A DNA stretch of 64,000 bases from Massilia sp. PDC64. GTDB lineage: Bacteria; Pseudomonadota; Gammaproteobacteria; Burkholderiales; Burkholderiaceae_D. The DNA lies in NCBI RefSeq assembly GCF_900101265.1, contig NZ_FMZS01000014.1, forward strand, positions 113,578 through 177,577, given 5' to 3'. The notes under the pieces were generated by a model. That model did not search any database, was not told the origin of the DNA, and worked only from the letters and a program-made list of their open reading frames with translations. Positions 34,713-43,865 of the stretch are shown here, in pieces (positions within the stretch are counted from its first letter, which is position 1; the number at the start of each line of letters is the position of its first letter). Position numbers and translations under genes: made by a program.

Positions 34713-35404
34713 ACGACGACTTCATCGGCATCTACGACGGCGCACTGACACCCGACCAGTGCGCGCACATCCTCGAACGCTTCGAAGCGAGCGACAAGCA
34801 CCAGCGCGGCCGCACGGGCATGGGCGTGGACGTGGCGAAGAAGGACAGCTGGGACATCACCATCAGCCAGCACAAGGAATGGCACGACGTGTGCAACGTG
34901 ATGGCGACGGCCGTGCGCCGCCACCTGGTCGAGTACATGGACCGCTACCGCGCCCTGCTGCTGGGCGCCCTCGCGCCTACCGTCGCGCATCCCGCCACGG
35001 GGCAGCCGGTGGCGCTCTCGCTGGACAACTTCGACGAATGCGGCCGCCCGCACCTCGACGCGCTCGTGCAGGCCATGTACCGCCTCGGCGCCATCAACCT
35101 GCAGAAGTACCTGCGCGGCAGCGGCGGCTACCACCACTGGCATTCCGAGATCTATCCGCAGAACGCGAGCTGCGACACCCTGCACCGCGTGCTGCTGTTC
35201 CAGTTCTACCTGAACGACGTGGCGGACGGCGGCGAGACGGAATTCCTGTACCAGGGCCGCAAGGTCGAGGCGCGCCAGGGCCGGCTGATCATCGCCCCGG
35301 CCGGTTTTACCCATACGCACAAGGGCCATGTCGCGGCCAGCGGCGACAAGTACGTGGCCACGTCGTGGATCCTGTACCGCCGCGCCGAAGAGCTCTTCAG
35401 GTAG
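34709..35404 (+). CDS. 2-oxoglutarate/Fe(II)-dependent oxygenase (prolyl-4-hydroxylase-like)
   Basis: 231 residues from ATG 34709. The iron ligands appear as HWHSE (His145, Glu147 in place of the more usual Asp) with a distal His at about 202-204 in FTHTHKGH and a 2OG-binding Arg nearby. LQKYLRGSGGYHHWH and FQFYLNDVADGGETEF are typical of the 2OG-FeII_Oxy family (PF13640 type). It may hydroxylate a protein or small molecule; target unknown. It overlaps the rhomboid stop by 4 bases and the histidine kinase 3' end by 8 bases. Confidence 0.85.
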   Translation: MNDDFIGIYDGALTPDQCAHILERFEASDKHQRGRTGMGVDVAKKDSWDITISQHKEWHDVCNVMATAVRRHLVEYMDRYRALLLGALAPTVAHPATGQPVALSLDNFDECGRPHLDALVQAMYRLGAINLQKYLRGSGGYHHWHSEIYPQNASCDTLHRVLLFQFYLNDVADGGETEFLYQGRKVEARQGRLIIAPAGFTHTHKGHVAASGDKYVATSWILYRRAEELFR

Positions 35405-37313
35405 GACGGCTGGCCAGCGCGTCCTGCAGCGCGTCGAGATCGATCGGCTTGACGAGGTGCCGGTCGAAGCCCGCCTCCGCGGCGCGCCGGCGGTCGCTGT
35501 CCTGGCCGTAGCCGGTGATGGCGACCAGCAGCGCGTGCGCGGTGGAAGGCTGCGCGCGCAGGCGCCGCGCCAGTTCGTAGCCATCCATGCCGGGCAGGCC
35601 GATGTCGAGCAGGCACACTTGAGGTGCTTCGATGCGCGCCCGCTCCAGCGCACCGAAAGGATCGTGCTCGATGATCACTTTATGACCGGTCGCTTCCAGC
35701 AGCAGGCCGAGCGTCTCGGCCGCGTCGACATTGTCGTCCACGACCAGGATGGACAGGCTGGCGTCGTGCGCGGTCTCGTGCGCGGCGGATTGCAGTACGG
35801 CCTGCCCGGTGCCCGCCGCGAGCAGCGGCAGGGTCACGGTAAAACGGCTGCCCAGGCCGGGGCCCGCGCTCTCGCACGAGACGGTGCCGCCGTGCAGTTC
35901 GACGAGGCTGCGCACGAGCGCCAGGCCCAGTCCCAGGCCGCCGGATGCGCGGTCGGACGTGCGTTCGGCCTGGGCGAACAGGTCGAACGCGCGCGCCACC
36001 AGTTCCGGCGCCATGCCGATGCCGTTGTCGACGACGTCCACGACCACGTTCCCGCCCCGTACCGATGCATCCAGCCGCAGCCGGCCGCCCTCCTGCGTGT
36101 ACTTGGCGGCGTTGTTGAGCAGGTTGGCGAGGACCTGCACGAGGCGCTTGGCGTCGCCCAGCACGGGCATGGATTGCGCGGGGACCTCGACGTCCAGCTG
36201 CTGGTGCCGCGTACGCACGAGCGGCATGACCTGCTCCACGGCGTCCGCGACGATGGCGCGCATGTCCAGCGCCACCTCGTCCAGTTCGACCTGGCCGCGG
36301 GTGACGCGCGACACGTCCAGCAGGTCGTCGATCAGTGCCGTCATGTGGCCGACCTGCCGGCCGATGATCTCGCTCGTCTTGCGCACGAGGCCTTCGTCCA
36401 GGCGCGCGCGCTGCAGCAGCGCGGCGCCCGCGCCGATGGGCGCCAGCGGGTTCCTGAGCTCGTGCGCCAGCATCGCGAGGAACTCGTCCTTGCGGCGGTC
36501 GGATTCCTTCAGCTTTTCCTCGGCCAGCTTGCGTTCCGTGATATCGCTGGCGGCGCCGATCCATTCTTCGATCTCGCCGCGCGCGTCCAGCATCGGCACG
36601 GCGCGCGAATAGGTCCAGCCCACGCTGCCGTCCAGGCGGCGCACGCGGTGTTCCAGTTCGAACGTGGACTTGGTGCGGATCGCCTCGACGATCGCGTGGT
36701 GCACGCTTGCCTGGTCTTCCGCCGGGACGTAGTCGTCGAGCCAGTAGCGGCTCGCGTCGGCCGTGTCCTTCAGCAGGCCGCGGCCGTCGAGCTGGCGCAG
36801 CTGGCTCCAGTCGGGGCTCATGCGGTACACGACGTCCGCCGTCGCATTCGTCAGCGCCCGGTAGCGCGCCTCGCTCTCGCGCACCGCGGCCTGCGAGCGC
36901 ACCTGTTCCGTCACGTCGATGGTCGTGTGCGAGATGCACTGGATGGTGCCGTCCGCGCCGAAGATCGGCGTGCTGACGGCGCTCCAGAACCGCTCCTCGA
37001 AGCCCGTCTCGCCGTTCGGCAGCACGACGGGGATCGGATAACGCTGGGCCGGCAGCCGGTCAGGCTGCCCCGTCGCGACGACGCGGGCGAGCGAACGCCG
37101 CAGGTCCGTTTCGCCCGTGTCGGCGGGATCGTCCGGGTTGCGCGGAAAGGCGACGAACAGGCTGATGCCGACGAGCTCCTCGCGCGTGCGTCCGGACACC
37201 TTCAGGAATGCGTCGTTGACGGCGAGGACGGTCGCCTCCGGCGTGGGCGACAGCAGGTAATGCCCGATCGGGGAACTGTTGAAAACGGCTTCGAACAGGG
37301 CGGGAGAAAGCAT
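35397..37313 (-). CDS. Hybrid sensor histidine kinase with two PAS domains and a receiver
   Basis: 638 residues from ATG 37311-37313; there is no membrane segment, so it is cytoplasmic. Domains in order: PAS (about 5-130), PAS/PAC (about 140-265), HisKA with His284 in AHELRNPLAPI, HATPase_c (with NNAAKYTQEGG and GGLGLGLALV), and a C-terminal receiver with Asp570 in LLDIGLPGMDG and Lys622. The receiver on the same chain implies a phosphorelay. No response-regulator gene is adjacent. It converges on the 2OG-oxygenase gene. Confidence 0.95.
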   Translation of the reverse strand: MLSPALFEAVFNSSPIGHYLLSPTPEATVLAVNDAFLKVSGRTREELVGISLFVAFPRNPDDPADTGETDLRRSLARVVATGQPDRLPAQRYPIPVVLPNGETGFEERFWSAVSTPIFGADGTIQCISHTTIDVTEQVRSQAAVRESEARYRALTNATADVVYRMSPDWSQLRQLDGRGLLKDTADASRYWLDDYVPAEDQASVHHAIVEAIRTKSTFELEHRVRRLDGSVGWTYSRAVPMLDARGEIEEWIGAASDITERKLAEEKLKESDRRKDEFLAMLAHELRNPLAPIGAGAALLQRARLDEGLVRKTSEIIGRQVGHMTALIDDLLDVSRVTRGQVELDEVALDMRAIVADAVEQVMPLVRTRHQQLDVEVPAQSMPVLGDAKRLVQVLANLLNNAAKYTQEGGRLRLDASVRGGNVVVDVVDNGIGMAPELVARAFDLFAQAERTSDRASGGLGLGLALVRSLVELHGGTVSCESAGPGLGSRFTVTLPLLAAGTGQAVLQSAAHETAHDASLSILVVDDNVDAAETLGLLLEATGHKVIIEHDPFGALERARIEAPQVCLLDIGLPGMDGYELARRLRAQPSTAHALLVAITGYGQDSDRRRAAEAGFDRHLVKPIDLDALQDALASRPT

Positions 37314-37392
37314 GGACGACGCTTGCGGAGTCGGTGAGGCGGCATTATAGGACGCCCGCAACGGACACGTCGGCCGATTGCCCAAAACAAAA

Positions 37393-37422
37393 ACGCCACC
37401 GCCGGCCGGGCCGGGGTGGCGT
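37393..37422 (-). terminator. Rho-independent terminator of the dxs operon
   Basis: On the minus strand, ACGCCACC (37422-37415) pairs with GGTGGCGT (37400-37393) around a GC-rich inner stem, followed by TTTTGTTTT. It starts 21 bases after the dxs stop. Confidence 0.9.
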
Positions 37423-37442
37423 GTTTGACGAGGCCTGCGGCG

Positions 37443-39311
37443 TCAGGTGTTGTTGACCACCAGGCGCGGCTCGCCGATGCCGAAGCGTTCGCGGATCGAC
37501 GCGCCGATGCCGTGCGCATCGAGGCCGACGGAGGCCAGCAGCAGTGCCGGGTCGCCGTGGTCGATGAAGCGGTCCGGCAGGCCCAGGATCAGCAGCGGCT
37601 TGGCGATGCCCTCCGCGGCCAGCGCCTCGGCCACGGCGGAACCGGCGCCGCCCATCGTGCAGCCCTCTTCCACGGTCACCAGATAATCGTGGTCGCGCGC
37701 CAGCTGCTTCACGAGTTCCACGTCCAGCGGCTTCACGAAGCGCATGTCGGCGACGGTCGCGTTCAGGCCTTCGGCCGCGCCGAGGCTCGGGGCCACCATC
37801 GAGCCGAACGCGAGGATCGCGACACCCTTGCCTTCGCGCCGCACGACGCCCTTGCCGATCTCGAGGACGTCCAGCGCCGGCTCGATGGCCGCGCCGACGC
37901 CCGCGCCGCGCGGATAGCGCACGGCGGCCGGGCCTTCGAAGCGGTACGCCGTCGTCAGCATCTTGCGGCACTCGTTTTCGTCCGACGGCGCCATCACGAC
38001 CATGTTCGGGATGCAGCGCAGGTAGGCGATGTCGTAATTGCCCGCGTGCGTGGCGCCGTCCGCGCCGACGAGGCCCGCGCGGTCCAGCGCGAACGTCACG
38101 TCCAGGTTCTGCAGCGCGACGTCGTGGATCAGCTGGTCGTAGGCGCGCTGCAGGAACGTCGAGTAGATCGCGACGACGGGCTTCATGCCTTCCGTCGCCA
38201 GGCCGCCCGCGAACGTCACGGAATGCTGCTCGGCGATGCCCACGTCGAAGTAGCGGTCCGGGTACTCGGCGTTGAAGCGCACCATGCCCGAGCCTTCGCG
38301 CATCGCCGGCGTGATACCGACCAGGCGTTTATCCACGCGCGCCATGTCGCACAGCCAGTTGCCGAACACCTCGGTGTAGGTGATCTTGGTCGCCTTGGCG
38401 GGCTTGATGCCTTCGCTCGGATTGAATTTGCCCGTGCCGTGGTACAGGATCGGCTCGGCCTCGGCCAGCTTGTAGCCCTGCCCCTTCTTCGTCACGACGT
38501 GCAGGAATTGCGGACCCTTGAGCTTCTTGATGTTTTCCAGCGTCGGGATCAGGGAATCGAGGTCGTGGCCGTCGATGGGGCCGATGTAGTTGAAGCCGAA
38601 TTCCTCGAACATCGTGGCCGGGACGACCATGCCCTTCGCGTGCTCTTCCAGCTTCTTCGCCAGTTCCAGCATCGGCGCGGGCAGCATCGTCTTGCCGACG
38701 TTTTTCGCGGCCGCGTAGAACTGGCCCGACATCAGGCGCGCCAGGTAGCGGTTCAGGGCGCCGACCGGCGGCGAGATCGACATGTCGTTGTCGTTCAGGA
38801 CGACGAGCAGGTCGACGTCGTCCTCGACGCCCGCATTGTTCAGTGCTTCGAACGCCATGCCGGCGGTCATGGAGCCGTCGCCGATGACGGCGATCGCCTT
38901 GCGTTTTTCTCCCTTGATCTTCGCGGCCTGCGCCATGCCCAGCGCGGCCGAGATCGACGTCGACGAGTGTGCCGTGCCGAACGTGTCGTACTCGCTTTCG
39001 TCGCGCTTCGGGAAGCCGGACAGGCCGTTCAGCTGGCGCAGGGTGGGCATGCGCTCGCGCCGGCCCGTGAGGATCTTGTGCGAATAGGTCTGGTGGCCCA
39101 CGTCCCACACGATGCGGTCTTCCGGCGTGTTGAACACGTAGTGCAGCGCGATCGTCAGCTCGACGGTGCCGAGGTTGGACGACAGATGGCCGCCTGTCTT
39201 CGACACGGAATCGAGCAGGAACTGGCGCAGTTCATGGGCCAGCGGCGTGAGCTGGGTGCGCGGCAGCTTGCGCAGGTCGGCCGGGTCGTTGATGGTATCT
39301 AGCAGTTTCAT
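37443..39311 (-). CDS. dxs: 1-deoxy-D-xylulose-5-phosphate synthase
   Basis: 622 residues. Thiamine-diphosphate features are present: GDGSMTAGMAFEALNNAG with the metal-binding Asp, the N-terminal LSSNLGTVELTIALH, and the transketolase-type C-terminus. It condenses pyruvate with glyceraldehyde-3-phosphate to make DXP, the first step of the MEP isoprenoid pathway and a source for thiamine and pyridoxal. It follows ispA with no gap (dxs ATG at 39309-39311; ispA stop at 39312). Confidence 0.97.
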   Translation of the reverse strand: MKLLDTINDPADLRKLPRTQLTPLAHELRQFLLDSVSKTGGHLSSNLGTVELTIALHYVFNTPEDRIVWDVGHQTYSHKILTGRRERMPTLRQLNGLSGFPKRDESEYDTFGTAHSSTSISAALGMAQAAKIKGEKRKAIAVIGDGSMTAGMAFEALNNAGVEDDVDLLVVLNDNDMSISPPVGALNRYLARLMSGQFYAAAKNVGKTMLPAPMLELAKKLEEHAKGMVVPATMFEEFGFNYIGPIDGHDLDSLIPTLENIKKLKGPQFLHVVTKKGQGYKLAEAEPILYHGTGKFNPSEGIKPAKATKITYTEVFGNWLCDMARVDKRLVGITPAMREGSGMVRFNAEYPDRYFDVGIAEQHSVTFAGGLATEGMKPVVAIYSTFLQRAYDQLIHDVALQNLDVTFALDRAGLVGADGATHAGNYDIAYLRCIPNMVVMAPSDENECRKMLTTAYRFEGPAAVRYPRGAGVGAAIEPALDVLEIGKGVVRREGKGVAILAFGSMVAPSLGAAEGLNATVADMRFVKPLDVELVKQLARDHDYLVTVEEGCTMGGAGSAVAEALAAEGIAKPLLILGLPDRFIDHGDPALLLASVGLDAHGIGASIRERFGIGEPRLVVNNT

Positions 39312-40208
39312 TTATGCCTTCCGCTGCACGATCAGGTCCGCGATCTCGCGCAGCCGCAGTGCTTGTTCTCCGAACGGCGCGAGCGCGTCGTGCGCCTGCT
39401 GCCGCAATTGTTCGGCCAGCGCCTTCGACGGCTCCAGCCCAAGAATCGACACATAGGTCGGCTTGTTGTCGGCCGCGTCCTTGCCCGCCGTCTTGCCCAG
39501 CGTGGCCGAGTCGGCGGTCGCGTCGAGGATATCGTCCACGACCTGGAACGCGAGGCCGATGGCGCGCGAGTACGCCGCGAGGGCTTCCTGTTCGTGCGAA
39601 GCGAGGTCGCGGCCGGCCAGGGCGCCCAGCAGCACGGACACGCGCAGCATGGCGCCCGTCTTGAGCTGGTGCATGCGCTCCAGCTGTTCCAGCGTGAGGC
39701 TGAGGCCGACGCTGTCCAGGTCGATCGCCTGGCCGCCGCACATGCCCTTGCTACCGGCCGCTTCGGCCAGCAGGCGCAGCATGGTCACGGTGCGCGCGGC
39801 CGGGACGGTCGTCGTGCCGGCCAGCACCTCGAAGGCTTGCGCCTGCAGCGCGTCGCCGACGAGCAGCGCCGTCGCTTCGTCGTACGCGACGTGCACCGTC
39901 GGCTTGCCGCGGCGCAGGTCGTCGTCGTCCATGCACGGCATGTCGTCGTGCACGAGGGAATACACGTGGATCATCTCGACGGCGCTGGCGGCGCGCGCGA
40001 GGGCGTCGGCATCCGCGCCGAACAGGGCGCCGCTCGCATGCACGAGCAGCGGGCGCACGCGCTTGCCGCCGCCCAGCGCCGTGTAGCGCATCGCTTCATG
40101 CAGCTTCGTCGGCACCTGGCTCGCGGGCGGCAGGAAGCGGTCGAGGGACGATTCCGCGTCGGCCTGCACGGCCTTCATCCAGGCCTGGAAATCCTGCGGT
40201 GCGCTCAT
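39312..40208 (-). CDS. ispA: Farnesyl/geranyl diphosphate synthase
   Basis: 298 residues. The two Asp-rich motifs of trans-prenyltransferases are clear: the first is DDMPCMDDDDLRRGKPT and the second is VVDDILDATAD. KRVRPLLVHASG is the allylic-substrate block. It makes C10/C15 diphosphates from IPP and DMAPP, and its position between xseB and dxs matches betaproteobacteria. It overlaps xseB by 4 bases (ATGA). Confidence 0.95.
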   Translation of the reverse strand: MSAPQDFQAWMKAVQADAESSLDRFLPPASQVPTKLHEAMRYTALGGGKRVRPLLVHASGALFGADADALARAASAVEMIHVYSLVHDDMPCMDDDDLRRGKPTVHVAYDEATALLVGDALQAQAFEVLAGTTTVPAARTVTMLRLLAEAAGSKGMCGGQAIDLDSVGLSLTLEQLERMHQLKTGAMLRVSVLLGALAGRDLASHEQEALAAYSRAIGLAFQVVDDILDATADSATLGKTAGKDAADNKPTYVSILGLEPSKALAEQLRQQAHDALAPFGEQALRLREIADLIVQRKA

Positions 40209-40477
40209 ACGTCGTCCTCGCCGTCGGCGCTGAACGGTTTGAGCATCTCACCTTCCAGGACCTTGACCTGGGATTCGACTTTTTCCAGCTGCGCCGCGCA
40301 ATAGCGCACGAGCTCGGAACCGCGTGCATACGCGGCCACCGAGGCTTCCAGGGGCAATTGCCCACTTTCCATTTGCGTCACGAGTTGGGCCAGTTCGGCC
40401 ATCGCCTGCTCGAAGGATTCCGGCGGCTGCGCGGCGGCCGGTGGTGCGGCGCTCTCCGCGTTTGTTTTATTTGGCAT
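40205..40477 (-). CDS. xseB: Exodeoxyribonuclease VII small subunit
   Basis: 90 residues from ATG 40475-40477; an in-frame GTG at 40519 would add 14 residues. The XseB core is FEQAMAELAQLVTQMESGQLPLEASVAAYARGSEL, split over about 23-57, and the C-terminal coiled region QLEKVESQVKVLEG follows. It supports the large subunit XseA in single-strand DNA degradation. It is the first gene of the xseB-ispA-dxs operon. Confidence 0.93.
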   Translation of the reverse strand: MPNKTNAESAAPPAAAQPPESFEQAMAELAQLVTQMESGQLPLEASVAAYARGSELVRYCAAQLEKVESQVKVLEGEMLKPFSADGEDDV

Positions 40478-40728
40478 AATGAGTTTGATCGATTCGGGGC
40501 CGGGCGACACCACGCGCAACCCGTGCGCGGCGTGCCAGTCTAATCGCTTATTCTAAACAATCCTGTTTCGACATGAACGGTGCGCCTGTCGCCGCCAACT
40601 TGCAAGCAAGGATACATTTTATCGCAAAGCGCCTCGGGATTCATGAAAACGATGCCGTTTAGGCAATTTTTGAACACCCACGTACCACAACCACGAGCCG
40701 GTCCGGGACTGGAGGGCCATTTACAGGC

Positions 40729-40734
40729 TATAAT
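40729..40734 (+). promoter_or_regulatory. TATAAT -10 element before the 6S RNA candidate
   Basis: A consensus TATAAT lies 7 bases before the proposed RNA 5' end. The -35 region is weak (around 40706-40714). Confidence 0.5.
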
Positions 40735-40740
40735 CTCCGG

Positions 40741-40910
40741 TTCTGTCTCCGAAATACCGTATTCCGCTCTTTAAAGGAGCGAGAACTCCGAATAAGCGGC
40801 AGCATTGATGGTCGGGATGCGACGTCCTCGCACGCGCCCGCTCGGCCACCTGCTGCGCTCGATGGAAATCTCGATGCTCCCCTAAAAATACTGGTTCTCG
40901 GATTCTTTCT
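40741..40910 (+). ncRNA. ssrS: Probable 6S RNA
   Basis: I find a rod-like pairing pattern that fits 6S RNA. Closing stem: TCCGA (40748-40752) with TCGGA (40898-40902), then ACC+GTATT (40756-40763) with AATAC+GGT (40887-40895). Next: GGAGC (40776-40780) with GCTCC (40876-40880), and a central bubble of unpaired bases. Beyond it, AGCGGCAGC (40795-40803) pairs with GCTGCGCT (40852-40859) with one bulge, and an apical stem TGGTC/GGCCA (40809-40813 / 40844-40848). The 3' end runs into TTCTTTCTCTTCTTT. 6S RNA mimics an open promoter and binds RNA polymerase. The gap between xseB and the Rieske gene is a plausible home. Confidence 0.7.
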
Positions 40911-40945
40911 CTTCTTTGGCTGAAATTCTGTAAAGGGGGGTTGGG

Positions 40946-42061
40946 ATGTCCGATCTGGCTACCCACGCCAAGCTGGCGCGTTCGCTCGCTCAGCTTCCGG
41001 TAACTGTCTACTTCGACGACGCGCTGTTGCAGCGTGAATTGCAGCAATTGTTTCTCAAGGGGCCCCGCTACGTCGGGCACGAGTTGATGGTTCCCGAGAA
41101 GGGCGATTTCGCGACCCTGAAATCGGAGAACGAGGGTCGCATGCTGGTGCGCAACGCACAGGGCATCGAACTGATGTCGAACGTCTGCCGTCACCGCCAG
41201 GCGCTGATGTTCAATGGCCGCGGGAACGCCAAGAACATCGTCTGCCCGTTGCACCGCTGGACCTACGACCTGAAGGGCGAACTGATCGGCGCGCCGCATT
41301 TTGCCGACACGCCCTGCCTGAACCTGTCCAGGACGCCGTTGCAGAACTGGAACGGCCTGCTGTTCGAACAGAACGGCTACGACGTGATGGACAAGCTGCG
41401 TAACCTGTCCGTGACGAAGGACCTGGATTTCTCGGGCTACATGTTCGACCACGTCGAGGTACACGACTGCGACTACAACTGGAAGACCTTCATCGAGGTC
41501 TACCTGGAGGATTACCACGTCGAGCCGTTCCACCCGGGCCTGGGCAACTTCGTCAGCTGCGACGACCTGCGCTGGGAATTCGGTCCGGACTACAGCGTCC
41601 AGACCGTCGGCGTGCATCGCGGCCTGCAGAAGTCCGGCTCGCCGGCCTACAAGAAATGGCAGGAGCAGGTACTGAAGTTCAACAACGGCCAGGCACCGAA
41701 GTACGGCGCGATCTGGCTGACCCTGTATCCGAACATCATGGTCGAGTGGTATCCGAACGTGCTGGTCGTGTCGACCCTGTGGCCGCTGGGTCCGCAGAAG
41801 ACGCGCAACGTGGTCGAGTTCTACTATCCGGAAGAATTCGTCCTGTTCGAGCGCGAATTCGTCGACGCGGAACGCGCCGCCTACATGGAGACGTGCGTCG
41901 AGGACGACGAGATCGCCCTGCGCATGGACGCCGGCCGCAAGGCGCTGATGGAGCGCGGCGTGACCGAGGCGGGGCCGTACCAGTCGCCGATGGAAGACGG
42001 CATGCAGCACTTCCACGAGTGGTATCGCAGCAAACTCGACAATATTCCTCCGGGGATGTGA
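40946..42061 (+). CDS. Rieske (2Fe-2S) ring-hydroxylating oxygenase, alpha-subunit type
   Basis: 371 residues from ATG 40946 with an AAAGGGGGG stretch upstream. The Rieske ligands are Cys81-x-His83 (VCRHRQ) and Cys100-x2-His103 (CPLHRW). The mononuclear iron site is visible as DYHVEPFHPG with two His residues. It oxygenates an aromatic or related ring, but no ferredoxin, reductase or small subunit is next to it, so the substrate is unknown. It starts 35 bases after the 6S RNA candidate. Confidence 0.93.
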   Translation: MSDLATHAKLARSLAQLPVTVYFDDALLQRELQQLFLKGPRYVGHELMVPEKGDFATLKSENEGRMLVRNAQGIELMSNVCRHRQALMFNGRGNAKNIVCPLHRWTYDLKGELIGAPHFADTPCLNLSRTPLQNWNGLLFEQNGYDVMDKLRNLSVTKDLDFSGYMFDHVEVHDCDYNWKTFIEVYLEDYHVEPFHPGLGNFVSCDDLRWEFGPDYSVQTVGVHRGLQKSGSPAYKKWQEQVLKFNNGQAPKYGAIWLTLYPNIMVEWYPNVLVVSTLWPLGPQKTRNVVEFYYPEEFVLFEREFVDAERAAYMETCVEDDEIALRMDAGRKALMERGVTEAGPYQSPMEDGMQHFHEWYRSKLDNIPPGM

Positions 42062-42074
42062 TGGTCAGTCTCTG

Positions 42075-42986
42075 ATGGCACCACTCTGGATGTTGTTCGC
42101 CAGCTTCCTGTTCGCCGCCATGGGCGCGGCAGTGAAGCTGGCATCCTCGCTCTACTCGACCTCGGAAATCGTGATGTACCGGGGTTTCATCAGCGCCCTG
42201 CTGCTATTCCCGATGATCCGCCTGCAGGGCGGTTCGTTCAGGACACCCTTCCCGAAAGAACACCTGTGGCGCAGCGTCGTCGGCGTCGTCTCGCTGTGGA
42301 TGTGGTTCTACGCGATCGGCAAGCTGCCGCTGGCCACCGCCGTCACCCTCAACTACATGGCGCCGATCTGGCTCGCCACATACATGTTCGTCACCGGCTG
42401 GTGGCGCGGCAAGGGCTTGCCCGAATGGCCGCTGGCCCTCGCCATCGCCATGAGCTTCGTCGGCGTGACGCTCGTGCTGCGGCCGGCCGTCGAGACCCAT
42501 GAGTGGGTCGGGGGCCTCGTCGCCATCGGCTCGTCCGTGATCGCCGCGATGGCCTACATGCAGGTGCGACGCCTGGGCCAGATGGGCGAGCCGGAATACC
42601 GCGTCGTGTTCTATTTTTCCGTCACGATGGGCTTTGCGGGCCTTGTCGGCTCGCTGCTCGGCAACGGCATGGCCACGTTCCGCCCGCAATCCTGGCACGG
42701 CGCGGGCCTGCTGCTGGCCGTCGCCGCCAGCGGCCTGCTCGCCCAGATCGCGATGACGCGCGCCTACCGCATCGGCAAGGTGCTCGTCGTCGCCAACCTG
42801 CAGTACACGGGCATCGTCTTTTCCAGCCTGTGGGGCATGATCCTGTGGGGCGACGTGTTCGACTGGCACGTCTGGCTGGGCATGGGCGTGATCCTCGTCT
42901 CGGGAATCGCCGCGACGTTCTACAATACGACGCGCACGGCGCGCGGCGCCGTCGTCAAGGAAACCGACCCCATCGCCAGCGAATAA
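42075..42986 (+). CDS. EamA/DMT family transporter
   Basis: 303 residues with about ten hydrophobic segments in two EamA repeats; the first opens LWMLFASFLFAAMGAAVKLA and conserved prolines and glycines fall at the repeat ends. It is an inner-membrane exporter or importer of small metabolites. It starts 13 bases after the Rieske gene and 9 bases before the rhodanese gene, so these three look co-transcribed. Confidence 0.9.
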   Translation: MAPLWMLFASFLFAAMGAAVKLASSLYSTSEIVMYRGFISALLLFPMIRLQGGSFRTPFPKEHLWRSVVGVVSLWMWFYAIGKLPLATAVTLNYMAPIWLATYMFVTGWWRGKGLPEWPLALAIAMSFVGVTLVLRPAVETHEWVGGLVAIGSSVIAAMAYMQVRRLGQMGEPEYRVVFYFSVTMGFAGLVGSLLGNGMATFRPQSWHGAGLLLAVAASGLLAQIAMTRAYRIGKVLVVANLQYTGIVFSSLWGMILWGDVFDWHVWLGMGVILVSGIAATFYNTTRTARGAVVKETDPIASE

Positions 42987-42995
42987 GAGGAGCCC

Positions 42996-43859
42996 ATGTC
43001 CAACTACACGACCCTGATCGAACCCGCCGCACTGGCCGCACACGTGAATGACCCGAAATGGGTGATCGTCGACTGCCGCCACGACCTGATGAACCTCGCC
43101 GCCGGCCGGGACGCCTATGCGGCCGGCCACATCCCGGGCGCCGTCTTCGCCGACATGGAGACGGAACTGTCGGGCGCCAGGCGCGACGCCGCCGGCAACT
43201 TCCGCGGCCGTCACCCGCTGCCGGAAAAGGACGCGTTCATCGAGCTGCTGCGCGGCTGGGGCGTGGACGACGACACGCAGGTCGTCGCGTACGACGCGCA
43301 CGGCGGCATGTACGCCGCGCGCCTGTGGTGGATGCTGCGCTGGGTCGGCCATGATGCCGTCGCCGTGCTGGATGGCGGCCTGCCCGCCTGGCAGGCGGCG
43401 GGACAAGCCGTCACCGCCGATGCGCCGGCCCCGCGTGCCCGCGGCACCATCGCTGCCCGCCCTGCCCTCGTGACGACGGTCGACGTCGACGCGATCCTGC
43501 ACAACGTGGAACACGGCGGCAAGACCATCGTCGACGCGCGCGCGCCGGACCGCTTCCGCGGCGAGAACGAGACGATCGACCCGGTCGGCGGCCACATCCC
43601 GGGCGCGAAGAACCGCTTCTTCAAGGACAACCTGCAGCCGGACGGCCGCTTCAAGGCACCGGATCAACTGAAAGCGGAACTGGGCGTGGCGGTGGGCGAT
43701 CCGAAGGACGCCATCATGCAATGCGGTTCCGGCGTGACCGCGTGCCACAACCTGCTGGCGCTGGAAGTGGCCGGGATGCCGGGGGCGGCGCTGTATCCGG
43801 GATCGTGGAGCGAGTGGACGGCGGATCCGAAGCGCGCGGTGGCGACGGGCGCCGCATAA
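42996..43859 (+). CDS. Rhodanese-type sulfurtransferase (SseA-like)
   Basis: 287 residues in two rhodanese domains. The first domain carries VDCRHDLMNLAAGRDAYAAGHIPGA; the second has the active Cys243 in QCGSGVTACHN. CGSGVTA is the loop of mercaptopyruvate sulfurtransferases rather than thiosulfate ones. It moves sulfane sulfur to cyanide or other thiols. ATG 42996 has AGAGGAG upstream. Confidence 0.93.
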   Translation: MSNYTTLIEPAALAAHVNDPKWVIVDCRHDLMNLAAGRDAYAAGHIPGAVFADMETELSGARRDAAGNFRGRHPLPEKDAFIELLRGWGVDDDTQVVAYDAHGGMYAARLWWMLRWVGHDAVAVLDGGLPAWQAAGQAVTADAPAPRARGTIAARPALVTTVDVDAILHNVEHGGKTIVDARAPDRFRGENETIDPVGGHIPGAKNRFFKDNLQPDGRFKAPDQLKAELGVAVGDPKDAIMQCGSGVTACHNLLALEVAGMPGAALYPGSWSEWTADPKRAVATGAA

Positions 43860-43865
43860 GATTCG

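Noticed and set aside
40808..40885. 25-codon upstream ORF (MVGMRRPRTRPL) before the Rieske gene
   Set aside because: It has no ribosome site and lies within the pairing regions of the 6S RNA candidate.
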